In this document: positions 63,882 to 64,000 of the stretch, piece after piece
Numbering within the stretch: position 1 is the first letter of the stretch
How the letters are laid out: every line of letters begins with the position of its first letter
Source: Rhynchopus euleeides
Lineage: Eukaryota; Euglenozoa; Diplonemea; Diplonemida; Diplonemidae
Reading direction: 5' to 3'
Length of the DNA: 64,000 bases
Assembly (NCBI GenBank): GCA_963210315.1
Contig: OY723266.1
Location: 868,001 to 932,000 of the forward strand
Position numbers and translations under genes: made by a program
Notes under the pieces: generated by a model
What the model was told of the DNA's origin: nothing
The model's input: only the letters and a program-made list of their open reading frames with translations
Databases searched by the model: none

Positions 63882-63924
63882 GGTGGGTAGGTATTTGGTA
63901 AATAACCACCTGATTTGACCCGAA

Positions 63925-64000
63925 TTTGGCGGAGTTTGACGGAGTTGGGCGGAGTTTGGGCGGAGTTTGGGCGGAGTGTGGGCGGAGTGTGGGCGATTTG
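63925..64000 (+). repeat. GGCGGAGTTTG tandem repeat, right edge
   Basis: At least six 11-12 bp units (GGCGGAGTTTG, TGGGCGGAGTTTG, GGCGGAGTGTG) extending to the window end. Confidence 0.75.

Noticed and set aside
1..64000. tRNA, rRNA, CRISPR arrays
   Set aside because: No convincing A/B-box pairs with cloverleaf, no rRNA-like stretches, and repeats are palindromic or tandem without CRISPR-type spacers.

Overview
The window is nuclear DNA from a protist eukaryote. It has 14 supported protein genes: six are split by short spliceosomal introns, and two hypothetical or partial models are less certain. Intergenic DNA is extremely biased, with long G or C runs, purine tracts, microsatellites and many palindromic repeats. 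No rRNA, tRNA, CRISPR or bacterial operon signals were seen. Every supported gene lies on the minus strand. All 13 introns I could place start with GTATG and end with AG. A pyrimidine-rich stretch ending in AG sits 5 to about 40 nt upstream of most start codons, as expected for spliced-leader trans-splicing or for 5' UTR introns. One-way gene order, possible trans-splicing and a BILBO1-type flagellar-pocket-collar protein point to a euglenozoan (perhaps diplonemid- or euglenid-like). A dinoflagellate or other alveolate is the main alternative. The species cannot be named from this window.

Layout from left to right: a patatin-like lipase cut by the left edge (1-742); a roughly 10 kb gene desert of low-complexity DNA with several foldback elements (743-11437); a PAM2/His-rich/coiled-coil/eIF4E fusion (11438-14458); a coiled-coil PH-domain protein (14676-18373); a two-cold-shock-domain RNA-binding protein (20424-22965); a secreted Cys-rich repeat protein (24201-24977); a repeat island with decayed coding DNA (25-32 kb); a large disordered protein (32182-34551); ribosomal protein eL19 (35255-35866); a BILBO1-like protein (37412-39320); a long coiled-coil protein (39629-42851); a probable mitochondrial protein with a degenerate protease-like fold (43317-44270); a TA-flanked DNA transposon with ~240 bp terminal inverted repeats (44642-46175); another repeat island (46-49.9 kb); a RING-TRAF-TPR-J chaperone/ligase fusion (49907-53033); a small coiled-coil protein (53871-54326); an ankyrin protein with a C2H2 tail (55888-57924); a FYVE-like zinc-finger protein (59148-60569); and repeat DNA to the right edge, including palindromic satellites, miniature hairpin elements and a degenerate coding stretch.

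Functionally, several neighbours concern mRNA handling and translation (the eIF4E fusion, the cold-shock protein, eL19). Others look cytoskeletal or scaffolding (the BILBO1-like protein and several coiled-coil proteins). Because neighbours in one-way arrays are often unrelated, I do not infer a pathway from their adjacency. The most notable item is the single polypeptide that joins a PABP-binding PAM2 motif to an eIF4E cap-binding domain. Next come the TA-flanked transposon carrying only a short helix-turn-helix-like protein, and the many families of palindromic miniature repeats.
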